A stretch of DNA of 64,000 bases, from assembly GCF_016909075.1 (NCBI RefSeq), contig NZ_JAFBFC010000004.1, forward strand, positions 372,001 through 436,000, written 5' to 3'. The translations under genes were made by a program, and so were the position numbers. How positions within the stretch are numbered: the first letter of the stretch is position 1; every line of letters begins with the position of its first letter. The DNA is from Priestia iocasae (GTDB lineage: Bacteria > Bacillota > Bacilli > Bacillales > Bacillaceae_H). The notes beneath the pieces were generated by a model. The model had not been told where the DNA came from. It did no database searches and saw nothing but the letters and a program-made list of their open reading frames with translations. Shown here one piece after another: positions 55,017 through 63,736 of the stretch.

Positions 55017-55160
55017 ATAGTTAAATTATTGATAAAGGTGAAGAAATCCTTCTTGTTTTTTTAAAAATGATCTTTGTTTTACGAGTTTCTTTATTTAGCT
55101 CAAACTGACTTATTATACGACTACTTTTATCTATTAATAGAAAATAGAAAGGAGAAAAGC
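55017..55160. other. AT-rich spacer between the amylase and gabD terminator
   Basis: No gene is seen. The amylase promoter should lie here; I could not pick a convincing minus-35/minus-10 pair. Confidence 0.4.
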
Positions 55161-55162
55161 AC

Positions 55163-55211
55163 TAAAAAAGCTATGTGAGACGGAGGAAAATGACGCTCCA
55201 CTTCACATAGC
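55163..55211 (-). terminator. terminator downstream of gabD
   Basis: GCTATGTGA (55170-55178) and TCACATAGC (55203-55211) pair; on the minus strand a run of T follows. About 110 bases after gabD. Confidence 0.75.
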
Positions 55212-55322
55212 CTACAAGATACAATCGAAGAGTGTTGTGTTAAAAGCTTTTCTTATATGAACGCGTCCTAACCGTTCATATAAAACCATGAGGATGACTG
55301 CGTTTTAACAATCATTTCTCTT

Positions 55323-56747
55323 TTATAAAGATAATGAAATATATTTGACTTCTAAATATTCATCCATCCCCCAATGGCCTCCCTCACGACCTAAACCACT
55401 TTCTTTAAATCCACCAAATGGGGCTTGAGCTGTAGAAGGTGCTCCATCATTCACGCCAACAATTCCGTATTCTAGTTGCTCAGAAATCGAAATGGCTTCA
55501 CGGATATTTTCAGTAAACACATAGGCAGCTAATCCATACGGTGAATTGTTTGCTCTCTTAATCACTTCCTCTTCGGTTGTGAAGGTTGTAATAGGTGCAA
55601 GTGGTCCAAATGTTTCTTCGAACATACATTGCATGTCATCCGTGACATCCGAAATAACGGTTGGCTCCATAAAACTCCCATTGCCTACTTGAATTTCATG
55701 ACCGCCTGTTAATAATGTGCCGCCTTTGTCAATTGCATCCTTCACATGCTCTTTTACTTTGTTTAATGCATCTTCGTCAATTAAAGGACCTACGTCTGTA
55801 CCCTCTTCTAGTCCATTCCCTACTTTTAACTGTTGAACGGCTTTTGTAAACTGCTTCGTAAACGATTCTGCGATTTCTTCGTGTACGTATATACGATTTG
55901 TACAAATACACGTTTGACCCGCATTTCGAAACTTTGAAGCTATCACTCCTTGTACAGCTTTTTCGATATCTGCATGCTTTGTAACAATAAACGGTGCATG
56001 TCCACCTAGTTCTAGGGACAGTTTTTTTACGGTTTCAGCGGCACTTTTCATTAACATTTTTCCAACTTCCGTTGAGCCAGTGAATGAAATTTTTCGTACA
56101 CGCTCATCTTTCATCCACGCCTCACTAATCTCGCTTGCGCTACCTGTGATGACATTAATCACCCCATTTGGTATACCTGCTTGATCAGCTAGTTCAATTA
56201 ATTTTAGTGCTGTAAGCGGTGTTTGAGACGCAGGTTTGACAACAGCGGTACAACCTGCTGCTAATGCCGGTGCCACTTTTCTAGTTATCATGGCAGCAGG
56301 GAAATTCCATGGAGTAATGGCAGCGATGACTCCGACTGGTTGTTTATGTACAAAAATTCGCTTATTTGGAGCTGATGCCGGAACCGTTTCACCATAAATG
56401 CGCTTTCCTTCTTCTGCATACCAAGAAATAAAGTTATTTGCATATGTGATTTCACCTAATGCTTCTTTCTTTGGTTTTCCTTGTTCTTTTGTCATTAAAG
56501 TGGCCAGTTCATCTTTGTGCTCATCAATAAGTGCGTACCAATTCATTAATAAAGTACTTCTCTCTTCTGCCGTCTTCTTCGACCATGTTTGAAATGCATC
56601 ATATGCTGCATCAACAGCTAACGCTGCTTCTTTTTTGCCTCCTTTTGGAACCGCTGTTATCACTTCGTTTGTTGCTGGATTTGTAACACTAATCGTTTCG
56701 GTTGTTTTTAACCATTCTCCATTTATATAAATCGCATCAAGTGGCAT
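55323..56747 (-). CDS. gabD: succinate-semialdehyde dehydrogenase
   Basis: 474 residues from the ATG at 56747 (AAGGAG at 9 bases; an ATG two codons earlier has only 3). NAD(P)-dependent aldehyde dehydrogenase: ITPWNFPAAMITRK near 146-159, the general base in LELGGHAP, catalytic Cys in NAGQTCICTNR, and FGPLAPITTF. The CIC pair and overall form favour GabD over betaine-aldehyde enzymes. It oxidises succinate semialdehyde from GABA to succinate. No gabT or gabP is adjacent, so the substrate is an inference from similarity. Confidence 0.9.
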   Translation of the reverse strand: MPLDAIYINGEWLKTTETISVTNPATNEVITAVPKGGKKEAALAVDAAYDAFQTWSKKTAEERSTLLMNWYALIDEHKDELATLMTKEQGKPKKEALGEITYANNFISWYAEEGKRIYGETVPASAPNKRIFVHKQPVGVIAAITPWNFPAAMITRKVAPALAAGCTAVVKPASQTPLTALKLIELADQAGIPNGVINVITGSASEISEAWMKDERVRKISFTGSTEVGKMLMKSAAETVKKLSLELGGHAPFIVTKHADIEKAVQGVIASKFRNAGQTCICTNRIYVHEEIAESFTKQFTKAVQQLKVGNGLEEGTDVGPLIDEDALNKVKEHVKDAIDKGGTLLTGGHEIQVGNGSFMEPTVISDVTDDMQCMFEETFGPLAPITTFTTEEEVIKRANNSPYGLAAYVFTENIREAISISEQLEYGIVGVNDGAPSTAQAPFGGFKESGLGREGGHWGMDEYLEVKYISLSL

Positions 56748-56975
56748 GTTCATGATCTCCTTTCTTTTTCTTTAATATATGTTTATCCGCTTTTTCATAT
56801 GGCAAACTTTTTATTTATTGTAAACCCTTTCAATGAGATAATCATCTACTCACTGAATAAATTTTTATTTAATTTTTTAGCACATAGTTTTATTAAATCG
56901 TTTTTCATTACCAGGATTTTTTTTATCTCTCTTAACCAAAATAAATACGTACTTTATTATTCAGGAGGTTTTCTT

Positions 56976-57608
56976 ATGAATATGAACAATCAAATGCATG
57001 AGAATATGCATACTGGTCAAGTTCCACAACAAATGAATCACGGTGGACACGAAATGTTTGATGTGCATGAAACGTTAGCTGGATATATTAACGTCCTGGA
57101 TCAATTTATGATGTTTCGACAATTTGTACAAGATCAAGAGCTGCTCTCTATTCTTGATCATCAATATTCGTTTATTTTAGATGAATACAATATGCTAACA
57201 CAGTCATTTTCATCTGGACAAAAGCCACCGCATCCAACTCAAACTTATAACATGTCTCAAAGCCATGACTTTGTCTATGGGTTAAAACCATCTCAGCCAA
57301 AAAAGCCAAACCAATCGATGAATGACATTAAAGATGCTGGAATTTCAGGACATATGCTAGGCTTGGTTAAAGCACACGCCTCTCTTTTAACCATGACGGG
57401 TTTAGAGATTACCAATCCTATCATTCGCCGTATGTTTGCCGATACTGTACCAAATTGGATGGAAATGGCTTATGATATCTCTCTTTATCAAAATAAAAGA
57501 CATTATTATCAAGTACCACAGTTAGCTCAACAAGATATGCAACAAATGATGACTAGCTTTGTGCCAAGTCAAGAAACACCGCAAATGCCGCCAAATCAGA
57601 CACATTAA
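56976..57608 (+). CDS. spore coat CotF-like protein
   Basis: 210 residues from the ATG at 56976 with AGGAGG at 7 bases; the frame is open 59 codons upstream, but those are hydrophobic AT-rich non-coding. Met/His/Gln-rich head (MNMNNQMHENMHTGQVPQQ), then a four-helix ferritin-like coat-F fold: ETLAGYINVLDQFMMFRQFV, GLVKAHASLLTMTGLEITNP, RRMFADTVPNWMEMAYD. Gln/Met-rich tail. Typical coat proteins of Bacillus spores. Confidence 0.88.
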   Translation: MNMNNQMHENMHTGQVPQQMNHGGHEMFDVHETLAGYINVLDQFMMFRQFVQDQELLSILDHQYSFILDEYNMLTQSFSSGQKPPHPTQTYNMSQSHDFVYGLKPSQPKKPNQSMNDIKDAGISGHMLGLVKAHASLLTMTGLEITNPIIRRMFADTVPNWMEMAYDISLYQNKRHYYQVPQLAQQDMQQMMTSFVPSQETPQMPPNQTH

Positions 57609-57612
57609 AAAA

Positions 57613-57653
57613 GCCATCTCAAAGAGAATCTTAGGCGTTCTCTTTGAGATGGT
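57613..57653 (+). terminator. terminator after the coat gene
   Basis: GCCATCTCAAAGAGAA pairs with TTCTCTTTGAGATGGT (one G-U), followed by TTTCTTTTAG. Confidence 0.9.
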
Positions 57654-57659
57654 TTTCTT

Positions 57660-58024
57660 TTAGTTCAAAACACTTATTTTATATGACAATTTTATATCAA
57701 AATCTACTCGTTTTCCTTTAAACATGTGAGGATGTATTGAATTTTCTTGCGATTATTTTAGCCTTTTCGACATTTATCTATTTAATAGTTCTAAATATTC
57801 ATACTTTTTTGTTTATTTGTGTTGTATAATGTAAACAACTTATAAAGAAAGGAGTTGTTAGTAAAAGAAGTTATTTTTATTTTATGAAGGGAGGTGCAGT
57901 GCAAACTGTAGTTGGTGCAAGATGAATGTCTTTTGAAACAAATAGAAACAAACAGATTACACCTATCTAAGCTTTTCGAGCGAGTTTGCCATTATGTCCA
58001 GATTTACGATTCCCTTAAAACAAC
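57660..58024 (+). other. possible small-RNA or small-peptide transcription unit
   Basis: TATAAT at 57826-57831 (no good minus-35), AAAGGAG and GAAGGGAGG sequences near 57850 and 57890, only very short frames (13 codons, MKGGAVQTVVGAR), and a strong terminator at 58025-58067 with no gene before it. Together this suggests a transcript of about 230 bases without a normal gene. Confidence 0.35.
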
Positions 58025-58067
58025 AAAAAGCTGCTTCCTCTTTCATACATAGAGAAGCAGCTTTTTT
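58025..58067 (+). terminator. strong orphan terminator
   Basis: 13-bp arms AAAAAGCTGCTTC/GAAGCAGCTTTTT (58025-58037 with 58054-58066) with T following. No protein gene lies between it and the terminator of the coat gene. Confidence 0.9.
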
Positions 58068-58289
58068 ACATAGCCTTTTACTTTGATTAAGCAGCGCCAC
58101 ACAAGAAAGTACGGAATCACCCTGCTTTACACATGATTAAATGTAGTCTATTCCCTCCTCTGCATTCTACAATTCCCTTTATATTTAGTTGGAAAATGGT
58201 TAATAAACATGATTTGTACATGTTCCTTTTTATTTTGGACAAAACTGTACTTATACATATCGTATTAAAAATGAAGAGAGGTGAAAAAA

Positions 58290-59603
58290 ATGGTAGCTGT
58301 AAACTTAGTTCTCGTCGCTTTTTTAATTGCATTAACCGCTTTCTTTGTCGCGACTGAGTTTGCCATTGTTAAGATTCGGACATCGCGAATCAACCAAATG
58401 ATTGAAGAAGGAAATAAAAATGCAGTTGCTGTTAAACATGTTATTTCAAACTTAGATGAGTATCTCTCTGCGTGTCAACTTGGTATTACGATTACAGCTT
58501 TAGGTCTTGGTTGGTTAGGAGAGCCTACTCTCGAGCGACTACTTCACCCCCTGTTTCATCGCTTCGAGATCAATCCATCTCTTTCAAAAATTTTATCGTT
58601 TGCGATTGCATTTGCTGTCATTACGTTTTTACACGTAGTAATTGGAGAGCTCGCACCTAAAACCTTTGCGATTCAAAGAGCCGAGCGTGTATCACTTTTA
58701 TTTGCACGTCCGATTATTTGGTTTTACAAAATTATGTTTCCCTTTATCTGGGCTTTAAATGGATCTGCTCGCCTGATTACTTCAATGTTTGGAATTAACG
58801 CTGCCTCTGAACATGAAGTTGCCCACAGCGAAGAAGAGTTGAGAATTTTACTATCTGAAAGTTTAAAACGTGGAGAAATTAACCAATCTGAGTACAAATA
58901 TGTAAACAAAATCTTTGAGTTCGATAATCGCCTTGCAAAAGAAGTCATGGTTCCTCGAACAGAAATTGTGACTGCTTCGAAAAACGACATTGTTGAAGTC
59001 TTTTTAAAAGTAGCTGGTATTGAGAAGTATACACGTTATCCAGTCGTTGAAGATAGTGATAAAGATCGCATCATCGGCTTAATTAACATAAAAGAGATTT
59101 ATAACGACATCATCTTTAATGAGAAGGATGGGACTGAAACATTAGAATCTTATATTAAGCCCATTATGAAAGTGATTGAAACAATTCCTATTCATGACCT
59201 GCTCGTTAAGATGCAAACAGAGCGTGTGCAAATGGCCATTCTTTTTGATGAATATGGAGGGACTGCTGGTCTCATTACAGTTGAAGATATTGTCGAGGAA
59301 ATCGTTGGTGAAATCAGAGACGAATTTGATGTAGATGAAATACCTGACGTACAAAAGATAAAAGAAGGTCACTATATCCTTGATGGAAAAATGCTCATTA
59401 CGGAAGTAAATGATCTTCTCGGTACAGACATTAATGAAGAAGAAGTCGATACAATTGCTGGATGGATTTTAACGCAAGATTTTGATGTTGGAAAAGGCGA
59501 TATTGTTCGGTATGATGGGTACTATTTTAAAGTTCTCATTATTGATGATCACCACATTAAATATGTAGAAGTAAAGAAGCGTAAAAAGAAAGAGGATGAA
59601 TAA
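58290..59603 (+). CDS. CNNM/CorC (HlyC) family transporter-like protein
   Basis: 437 residues from the ATG at 58290 (GAGG at 8 bases). DUF21/CNNM membrane domain 1-200 ([44 protein letters not shown]), two CBS motifs at 205-340 ([28 protein letters not shown]), and a CorC/HlyC domain 355-437. Bacillus relatives (YhdP/MpfA, YugS, YrkA) affect magnesium export. No magnesium riboswitch is seen upstream. Confidence 0.92.
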   Translation: MVAVNLVLVAFLIALTAFFVATEFAIVKIRTSRINQMIEEGNKNAVAVKHVISNLDEYLSACQLGITITALGLGWLGEPTLERLLHPLFHRFEINPSLSKILSFAIAFAVITFLHVVIGELAPKTFAIQRAERVSLLFARPIIWFYKIMFPFIWALNGSARLITSMFGINAASEHEVAHSEEELRILLSESLKRGEINQSEYKYVNKIFEFDNRLAKEVMVPRTEIVTASKNDIVEVFLKVAGIEKYTRYPVVEDSDKDRIIGLINIKEIYNDIIFNEKDGTETLESYIKPIMKVIETIPIHDLLVKMQTERVQMAILFDEYGGTAGLITVEDIVEEIVGEIRDEFDVDEIPDVQKIKEGHYILDGKMLITEVNDLLGTDINEEEVDTIAGWILTQDFDVGKGDIVRYDGYYFKVLIIDDHHIKYVEVKKRKKKEDE

Positions 59604-59648
59604 GAGTTATCGACCTTACTTCTATATAGAAAGAAAACATCTTTAACT

Positions 59649-59700
59649 ACTCCTGCCTACTGAAAGCTGATTATCAGCGAGTGAGATGCAGGAGTTTTTG
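59649..59700 (+). terminator. terminator after the CNNM gene
   Basis: ACTCCTGC/GCAGGAGT (59649-59656 with 59688-59695) followed by TTTTTGTTTTTT. Confidence 0.85.
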
Positions 59701-59815
59701 TTTTTTAATTACTTTCTAGACAATTGAATCTTTCCCTTTCTGATGCTAGCTAGTGGGCACCGTTTAATGAACGTTGCATACTATGACAACGAATCATTAG
59801 AAAGGGTGTGAGAAT

Positions 59816-60898
59816 ATGAATAACCATAAAAGCTACACTGTTATTTTTGCTGTTTTTTTATGTGTCTTAACATTTATAACTGTTCTATTTTTATCTGACA
59901 GCAGTAAGAAAACACCATCCTCTCACCAAGTAAATCAATCTTCTAACGAACCCTCTATTCAAAACAACATTCAAAATAATATTCAAAACAAAGGGGAAGG
60001 AGAAATTAAGAACCAAGTCACTAACTCTCTTGAAGTGAATGATAGTAATGAGATTAAAAATTCACTGTCTAATAACATCGATGTAAGTGTGAATGTAACA
60101 ATTGACAACTCGATTGAAAACAACATCCAATCAAAAAAACAACCTTCCTCCTCTCCTACTGAATCAACTAACCGTGAACCTTCTAATAAAGAACAACAAC
60201 AAACTGATAAAGAGAATGACGCCAAACAGACAAACCGTAACAATGAGCAGCCTGAATTCGTATGGGGAATTGATTCTGCTAGTCTTACAACAGAAGAATT
60301 CAATGCTTGTGTTCAAGAAAACTTCGGAACCCCTTCGGTATGGGGGCGTTACTTAGGTGATAAAGAAAATGTTTCAAAAGGAATTACGAAGAAAGAAGCA
60401 GAATTGATTCAGTCAACAGGTGCAAAAGTACTGCTAATTAACAATCAGTTTGAAGATGCTCGTGGATATGAAAATGGAAAAGAGCAAGCAAAGGTAGCGA
60501 CTGAATTGGCTTCAGAACTTGACGTACCAGAAGGTGTTGTAATTTTTGCTGATATTGAACCAAATTATCCTGTTGACGCTAACTTTATCATCGGTTGGTT
60601 TGAAGGCATGGCCAATTCTTCATATAAACCTGGTATTTATGGCATTTTTGATAAAGAGAGAGCACTAACTACTGCTTTTGAAGAAGCTGCAGCACAAAAT
60701 CAAGAGCTACAATCAGGCACATATATTTGGACCGCTTCTCCTAACACTGGTATTTCAACAGAAAAAAATGCTCCAGCCTATAAGCCAGACGCACCTAAAG
60801 ATTCTCTCATCGCTGGATGGCAATATGGAATTGATGCTGAAGCGTGTAACATTGATACAAATTTATTTTCAAGCGAACTATTAAATGTATTGTGGTAA
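59816..60898 (+). CDS. DUF1906 glycoside-hydrolase-like protein with Asn-rich stalk
   Basis: 360 residues; AAAGGG at 9 bases before ATG. Membrane anchor 7-26, then a stalk (about 32-145) rich in Asn, Ser and Gln: SIQNNIQNNIQNKGEGEIK, and NNIDVSVNVTIDNSIENN. The C-terminal 150-360 is a TIM barrel of the DUF1906 family: FVWGIDSASLTTEEFNACV, WGRYLGD, VVIFADIEPNY and IAGWQYGID. Members are seen as cell-wall hydrolases without proven activity. The V-x-V-x-V motif in the stalk resembles that in the 51.5-52.4 kb genes. Confidence 0.82.
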   Translation: MNNHKSYTVIFAVFLCVLTFITVLFLSDSSKKTPSSHQVNQSSNEPSIQNNIQNNIQNKGEGEIKNQVTNSLEVNDSNEIKNSLSNNIDVSVNVTIDNSIENNIQSKKQPSSSPTESTNREPSNKEQQQTDKENDAKQTNRNNEQPEFVWGIDSASLTTEEFNACVQENFGTPSVWGRYLGDKENVSKGITKKEAELIQSTGAKVLLINNQFEDARGYENGKEQAKVATELASELDVPEGVVIFADIEPNYPVDANFIIGWFEGMANSSYKPGIYGIFDKERALTTAFEEAAAQNQELQSGTYIWTASPNTGISTEKNAPAYKPDAPKDSLIAGWQYGIDAEACNIDTNLFSSELLNVLW

Positions 60899-60901
60899 AG
60901 C

Positions 60902-61102
60902 CTGATTAAAAAAGCAAGCACTTCCAAAGGTTTTCCGTATACTCAAAGACTAGCTTTCAATTGGATACAGCCGAAACTTATACGCTTTGTTTAGTCAAAT
61001 CAAATCAAATCACTTCATTCCTTGCTTTTTAATGTAACGTTTCACCACTTCAATAGGTGAGCTGCCAGTCGTAAAAAAAAGCTTCTTGACCAAAATATTT
61101 TC
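60902..61102 (-). mobile_element. IS605-type remnant (3' end of tnpA and 5' end of tnpB)
   Basis: Minus strand: the frame ending TTGSSPIEVVKRYIKKQGMK matches the C-terminus of IS200/IS605 TnpA (STGGAPLEVIKKYI type), stopping at 61017. Directly after, NKAYKFRLYPIE, a stop, then SLSIRKTFGSACFFNQA match the TnpB N-terminus (KAYKFRLYP...KTFG). tnpB has lost its start (CTA) and has an in-frame stop. The rest of both genes is missing, so the element is dead. Confidence 0.8.
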
Positions 61103-61155
61103 TTGCATAATGAAAAAAGGCTGTATCACAAGGCGTAGAACCACGCTCTTTGATA
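61103..61155 (-). terminator. terminator after the CBS gene
   Basis: On the minus strand AAAAGGCCGTATCA pairs with TGATACAGCCTTTT, followed by TTCATTATG. It borders the IS605 remnant. Confidence 0.85.
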
Positions 61156-61172
61156 CGGCCTTTTCAAATGAT

Positions 61173-61592
61173 TTAATTTGAATCTTGCTTAATAAATATG
61201 CGGTCTGCATAGAACTCTAAAATTTCACGTCTTCTAACAATGCCTATAAACACACCTTGATCATCTACAACTGGTACAAAGTTCTGATCAATAGCTCTTG
61301 ATAAAATGTTATCAATTTCGTCGTGAATGGAAATGGGTTGATAATCTTGATAGCGATCAATTTCCGCAAGCGGAATTTGTTCTGTATCTTGAAACCGATA
61401 ATCGCCTAAGCTTTTTAATTTCCATAGTAGGTCTCCCTCGGTTAAGATTCCAACATATTTCCCATCATCATCTACTAATGGCACTGACGAATAACGATGA
61501 TATTCCATCTTCTCAAGTGCTTGTCGTAAGGTCGAATCAATATTTAGCGTGACGACCTCATGTTTTGGTATTAAGAGAAAAGCAATATTCAT
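61173..61592 (-). CDS. two-CBS-domain protein under a c-di-AMP riboswitch
   Basis: 139 residues, ATG at 61592 with AAAAGGAG at 11 bases. Two CBS motifs: about 12-62 (EYHRYSSVPLVDDDGKYVGI) and 80-130 (RAIDQNFVPVVDDQGVFIGI). No other domain. CBS pairs bind adenosine ligands; in Bacillus some (DarB/CbpB) bind c-di-AMP. It is the only gene between a ydaO-type c-di-AMP riboswitch and a terminator, so its level should fall when c-di-AMP is high. This could be a potassium- or stringent-response regulator; that is an inference. Confidence 0.85.
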   Translation of the reverse strand: MNIAFLLIPKHEVVTLNIDSTLRQALEKMEYHRYSSVPLVDDDGKYVGILTEGDLLWKLKSLGDYRFQDTEQIPLAEIDRYQDYQPISIHDEIDNILSRAIDQNFVPVVDDQGVFIGIVRRREILEFYADRIFIKQDSN

Positions 61593-61644
61593 TCGTTTTC
61601 ATTCTCCTTTTAAGCTTTCATAGTCAAATTTATGTCACCTCTTA

Positions 61645-61752
61645 ACACGCTTACGGAGTTAGCTGTCGGATTCGGGTTGTAAGAGTAACCCAGCCTTTCT
61701 TTAAAGGTTCACCCCAAAAGTTGGTTCCCCCGCTCATCATGATTAAGCGTTC
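61645..61752 (-). ncRNA. c-di-AMP (ydaO/yuaA-type) riboswitch
   Basis: On the minus strand the conserved blocks appear in order: CGCTTAATC near the 5' end, GAGCGGGGGAACC, TTTGGGGTGAAC, GGGTTACTCTTACAACCCG, AATCCGACAGCTAACTCCG and the closing TAAGCG. This is the ydaO aptamer. No terminator lies between it and the CBS gene start 50 bases on, so control may be at translation or by an unseen structure. Confidence 0.95.
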
Positions 61753-61776
61753 ACTTGTGACAAATAGTACGAAAGT

Positions 61777-61805
61777 ATATTACCGTTGTAACATTTTTCT
61801 GTCAA
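61777..61805 (-). promoter_or_regulatory. consensus sigma-A promoter of the c-di-AMP riboswitch unit
   Basis: Minus-35 TTGACA (61805-61800), 17-base spacer, minus-10 TAATAT (61782-61777). Confidence 0.85.
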
Positions 61806-61829
61806 GCAAGTTCTTCCTCCTTTCGTTAA

Positions 61830-62171
61830 GCCACTAAGCATGTAAACAACGTTTTTTCTCATCATTTAATGCGTTTGGTTTTTAGAAACAAAATAATATA
61901 TATGTAAAGCAACCCGGTTTATATTCCCCCTTTTCGCTTATAACAAAACTTTATTCGTCGCTACGATCTAGTACTTTCAAAAACACAGGATTCTTTTACT
62001 TACACATTCGTTATGCTTCGTGGCATTCCTTCTTAAAATTGAAAAACTACACAATCACCCAATTTCAGCACACCTTATGCCTTTACGCGTATGATAATAA
62101 TGTAACGTAAAGTCAAACACCTATAAGAAGTACTTTTTTTGTGAAGCAGAAAATAAAAGGAGGCGTTTTAA
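61830..62171. other. intergenic stretch before the YjcZ-type gene
   Basis: 340 bases, AT-rich, with no supported gene. The sequence CGTATGATAATA near 62089-62100 could be a sporulation promoter minus-10 for the small gene downstream, but the match is loose. Confidence 0.35.
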
Positions 62172-62282
62172 ATGAGCGCAGGTTGCGGAACTGGTGGATA
62201 TAACGGAGGTTTTGCATTTTTAGTTGTTCTATTCATTCTTTTAATTATCGTAGGTTGTAGCTGCTTTGGTGGAGGCTGGTAA
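62172..62282 (+). CDS. YjcZ-family tiny sporulation membrane protein
   Basis: 36 residues, AAGGAGG at 8-9 bases before the ATG. Gly/Cys-rich head (MSAGCGTGGYNGG), one membrane helix (FAFLVVLFILLIIVG) and the end CSCFGGGW. This is the form of YjcZ/tiny-TM proteins of Bacillus spores. Mutants have no known strong effect. Hairpin terminator 35 bases after the stop. Confidence 0.9.
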   Translation: MSAGCGTGGYNGGFAFLVVLFILLIIVGCSCFGGGW

Positions 62283-62318
62283 TAAAAGAAGAATCTCCTT
62301 ATTAGACACAACATATAA

Positions 62319-62350
62319 AAAAGCCATTCTCTATTAGTAGAATGGCTTTT
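62319..62350. terminator. bidirectional terminator
   Basis: AAAAGCCATTCT/AGAATGGCTTTT, 12 bp, between the YjcZ-type gene and the convergent esterase gene. Confidence 0.88.
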
Positions 62351-62395
62351 TTCTTATTATTTATAAGGTATTTTACCTGTCATCTCTTGTCTCGA

Positions 62396-63394
62396 CTAAT
62401 GTACCGCAGTCGATTGACTCATAAAAAATTCCCACATTATTTTACTCGCATCTGGACCTTGGGGATCTGTATATGTTCCTGCTTCGTTGCCACCAGACCA
62501 CGCATGCCCCATTCCATCAATTATATGCTTTTGAGCTACTACCCAATTGTCTTCGATTTTATACGTATAACTTGTGTAACTTCTACCAAAAGGAACCGCT
62601 TCCGTACATACATCAATTGTAACATCCCGAATCCAGTCATCCATCTCTCCATTGTCAGCTAAATCATTTGTTACAATCCATTGTGATACAACCTGATGTG
62701 CATTCTTTTGGATAACAGTTCGATCTGCCGTTCCTTGAAATACAATAATTGGCACCGCTCGTGCATGCTTCCCCATTTGTTTATAAGCTAATTTCCCTTG
62801 TTTAATAGGATTTGGCCCCCCACTTGCCATTGAAGCATATGCTCCTAATACATTAGACGCCGCTTTATATTCAAGTCCAGCCGCTACGCCAATTCCCGAA
62901 AAGACATCAGGATATGTTGCTCCTAAAATAACACTCATTGCTCCTCCAGCAGACAGTCCCGCAACATATACTTGATCATCTCGTATGTTATACATACTCT
63001 TGACTTTATTAACCATACCAACAATGATTCTCGGTTCCCCTTTTCCTCTCTTTTGATGAGAAGGTGAAAACCAATTCCAACATTTCTTTACATTTGACTT
63101 TTGTGTTTGTTGAGGATACAACACTAAAAATTCACAATCATCGGCTAATTGGTTCATATTTGTTCCCATTGCAAAATCGGTTGCATCTTGCGTACAACCG
63201 TGTAACATAACCATAAGTGGGTAAGATTTATTTTCATCAAATCGCTTAGGAAGATATAGCTTGAATGTTTTTCCTCCAAATGCAAATGACTGAAAAGTAC
63301 TTTCCTCATTTAAAACAAGATCCCAATCAGTTTCATCCTCTTTGCCACAAATCAATAATAACATCGCGACGATCACGGCAAGTGCTTCAGACAT
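62396..63394 (-). CDS. PHB-depolymerase-type secreted esterase
   Basis: 332 residues; AAAGGTGG at 6 bases before the ATG. Short hydrophobic start (VIVAMLLLIC) may be a signal anchor. Alpha/beta hydrolase of the LpqC/PhaZ/feruloyl esterase group: LMVMLHGCTQDATDF near 59-73, nucleophile Ser in GLSAGGAMS, Asp in GTADRTV, His in GMGHAWSGG. The substrate could be poly-hydroxybutyrate, acetyl-xylan or feruloyl esters. A perfect cre site precedes it, so carbon-catabolite control of polymer use is probable. Confidence 0.88.
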   Translation of the reverse strand: MSEALAVIVAMLLLICGKEDETDWDLVLNEESTFQSFAFGGKTFKLYLPKRFDENKSYPLMVMLHGCTQDATDFAMGTNMNQLADDCEFLVLYPQQTQKSNVKKCWNWFSPSHQKRGKGEPRIIVGMVNKVKSMYNIRDDQVYVAGLSAGGAMSVILGATYPDVFSGIGVAAGLEYKAASNVLGAYASMASGGPNPIKQGKLAYKQMGKHARAVPIIVFQGTADRTVIQKNAHQVVSQWIVTNDLADNGEMDDWIRDVTIDVCTEAVPFGRSYTSYTYKIEDNWVVAQKHIIDGMGHAWSGGNEAGTYTDPQGPDASKIMWEFFMSQSTAVH

Positions 63395-63410
63395 GGGACA
63401 CCACCTTTTT

Positions 63411-63424
63411 TGTGAGCGTTTACA
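63411..63424. promoter_or_regulatory. consensus cre site before the esterase gene
   Basis: TGTGAGCGTTTACA fits TGWNANCGNTNWCA at every fixed position. It ends 17 bases upstream of the esterase start, inside the likely leader. Confidence 0.8.
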
Positions 63425-63736
63425 TTCATTTATATGCGTGATGAAAAAACTTCATTTATATAAAATATTTAAATAGATGAAAATTGACACTAATAAAGAA
63501 TAAAAATGACTCTTCCATTAAAAAAAATAATAAAAGAACTAAATGACTCCTTGTTGATGTAAGGATGGTCCCATTTAACGTAAACCTCGTACATATTAAA
63601 AGCGTAGCTGTTAAGTACACGTGATATGAAAAATAAAGACTATTTTACATCGAGCTAAACCTTTTAACTCAAAAATCTACATATAAAATCCTTTTTTGGA
63701 AAAGTTATCTACTATACACACCAAGGAGGAAAAATC
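63425..63736. other. intergenic stretch between divergent genes
   Basis: 312 bases, AT-rich; must hold the promoters of the esterase and the oxidoreductase genes, but I see no convincing pair and no small gene. Confidence 0.4.

Noticed and set aside
56799-56975. N-terminal extension of the coat-F-like protein
   Set aside because: The extension lies before a perfect AGGAGG site and encodes AT-rich hydrophobic sequence unlike the family.
57890-57935. 13-codon peptide MKGGAVQTVVGAR as a gene
   Set aside because: It has no Shine-Dalgarno at the right distance and is too short to support without more evidence.
61010-61210. 66-codon minus-strand frame as a gene
   Set aside because: Its first half runs through a terminator and the end of the CBS gene, and its end is the TnpA remnant. 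It is described as part of the mobile element.
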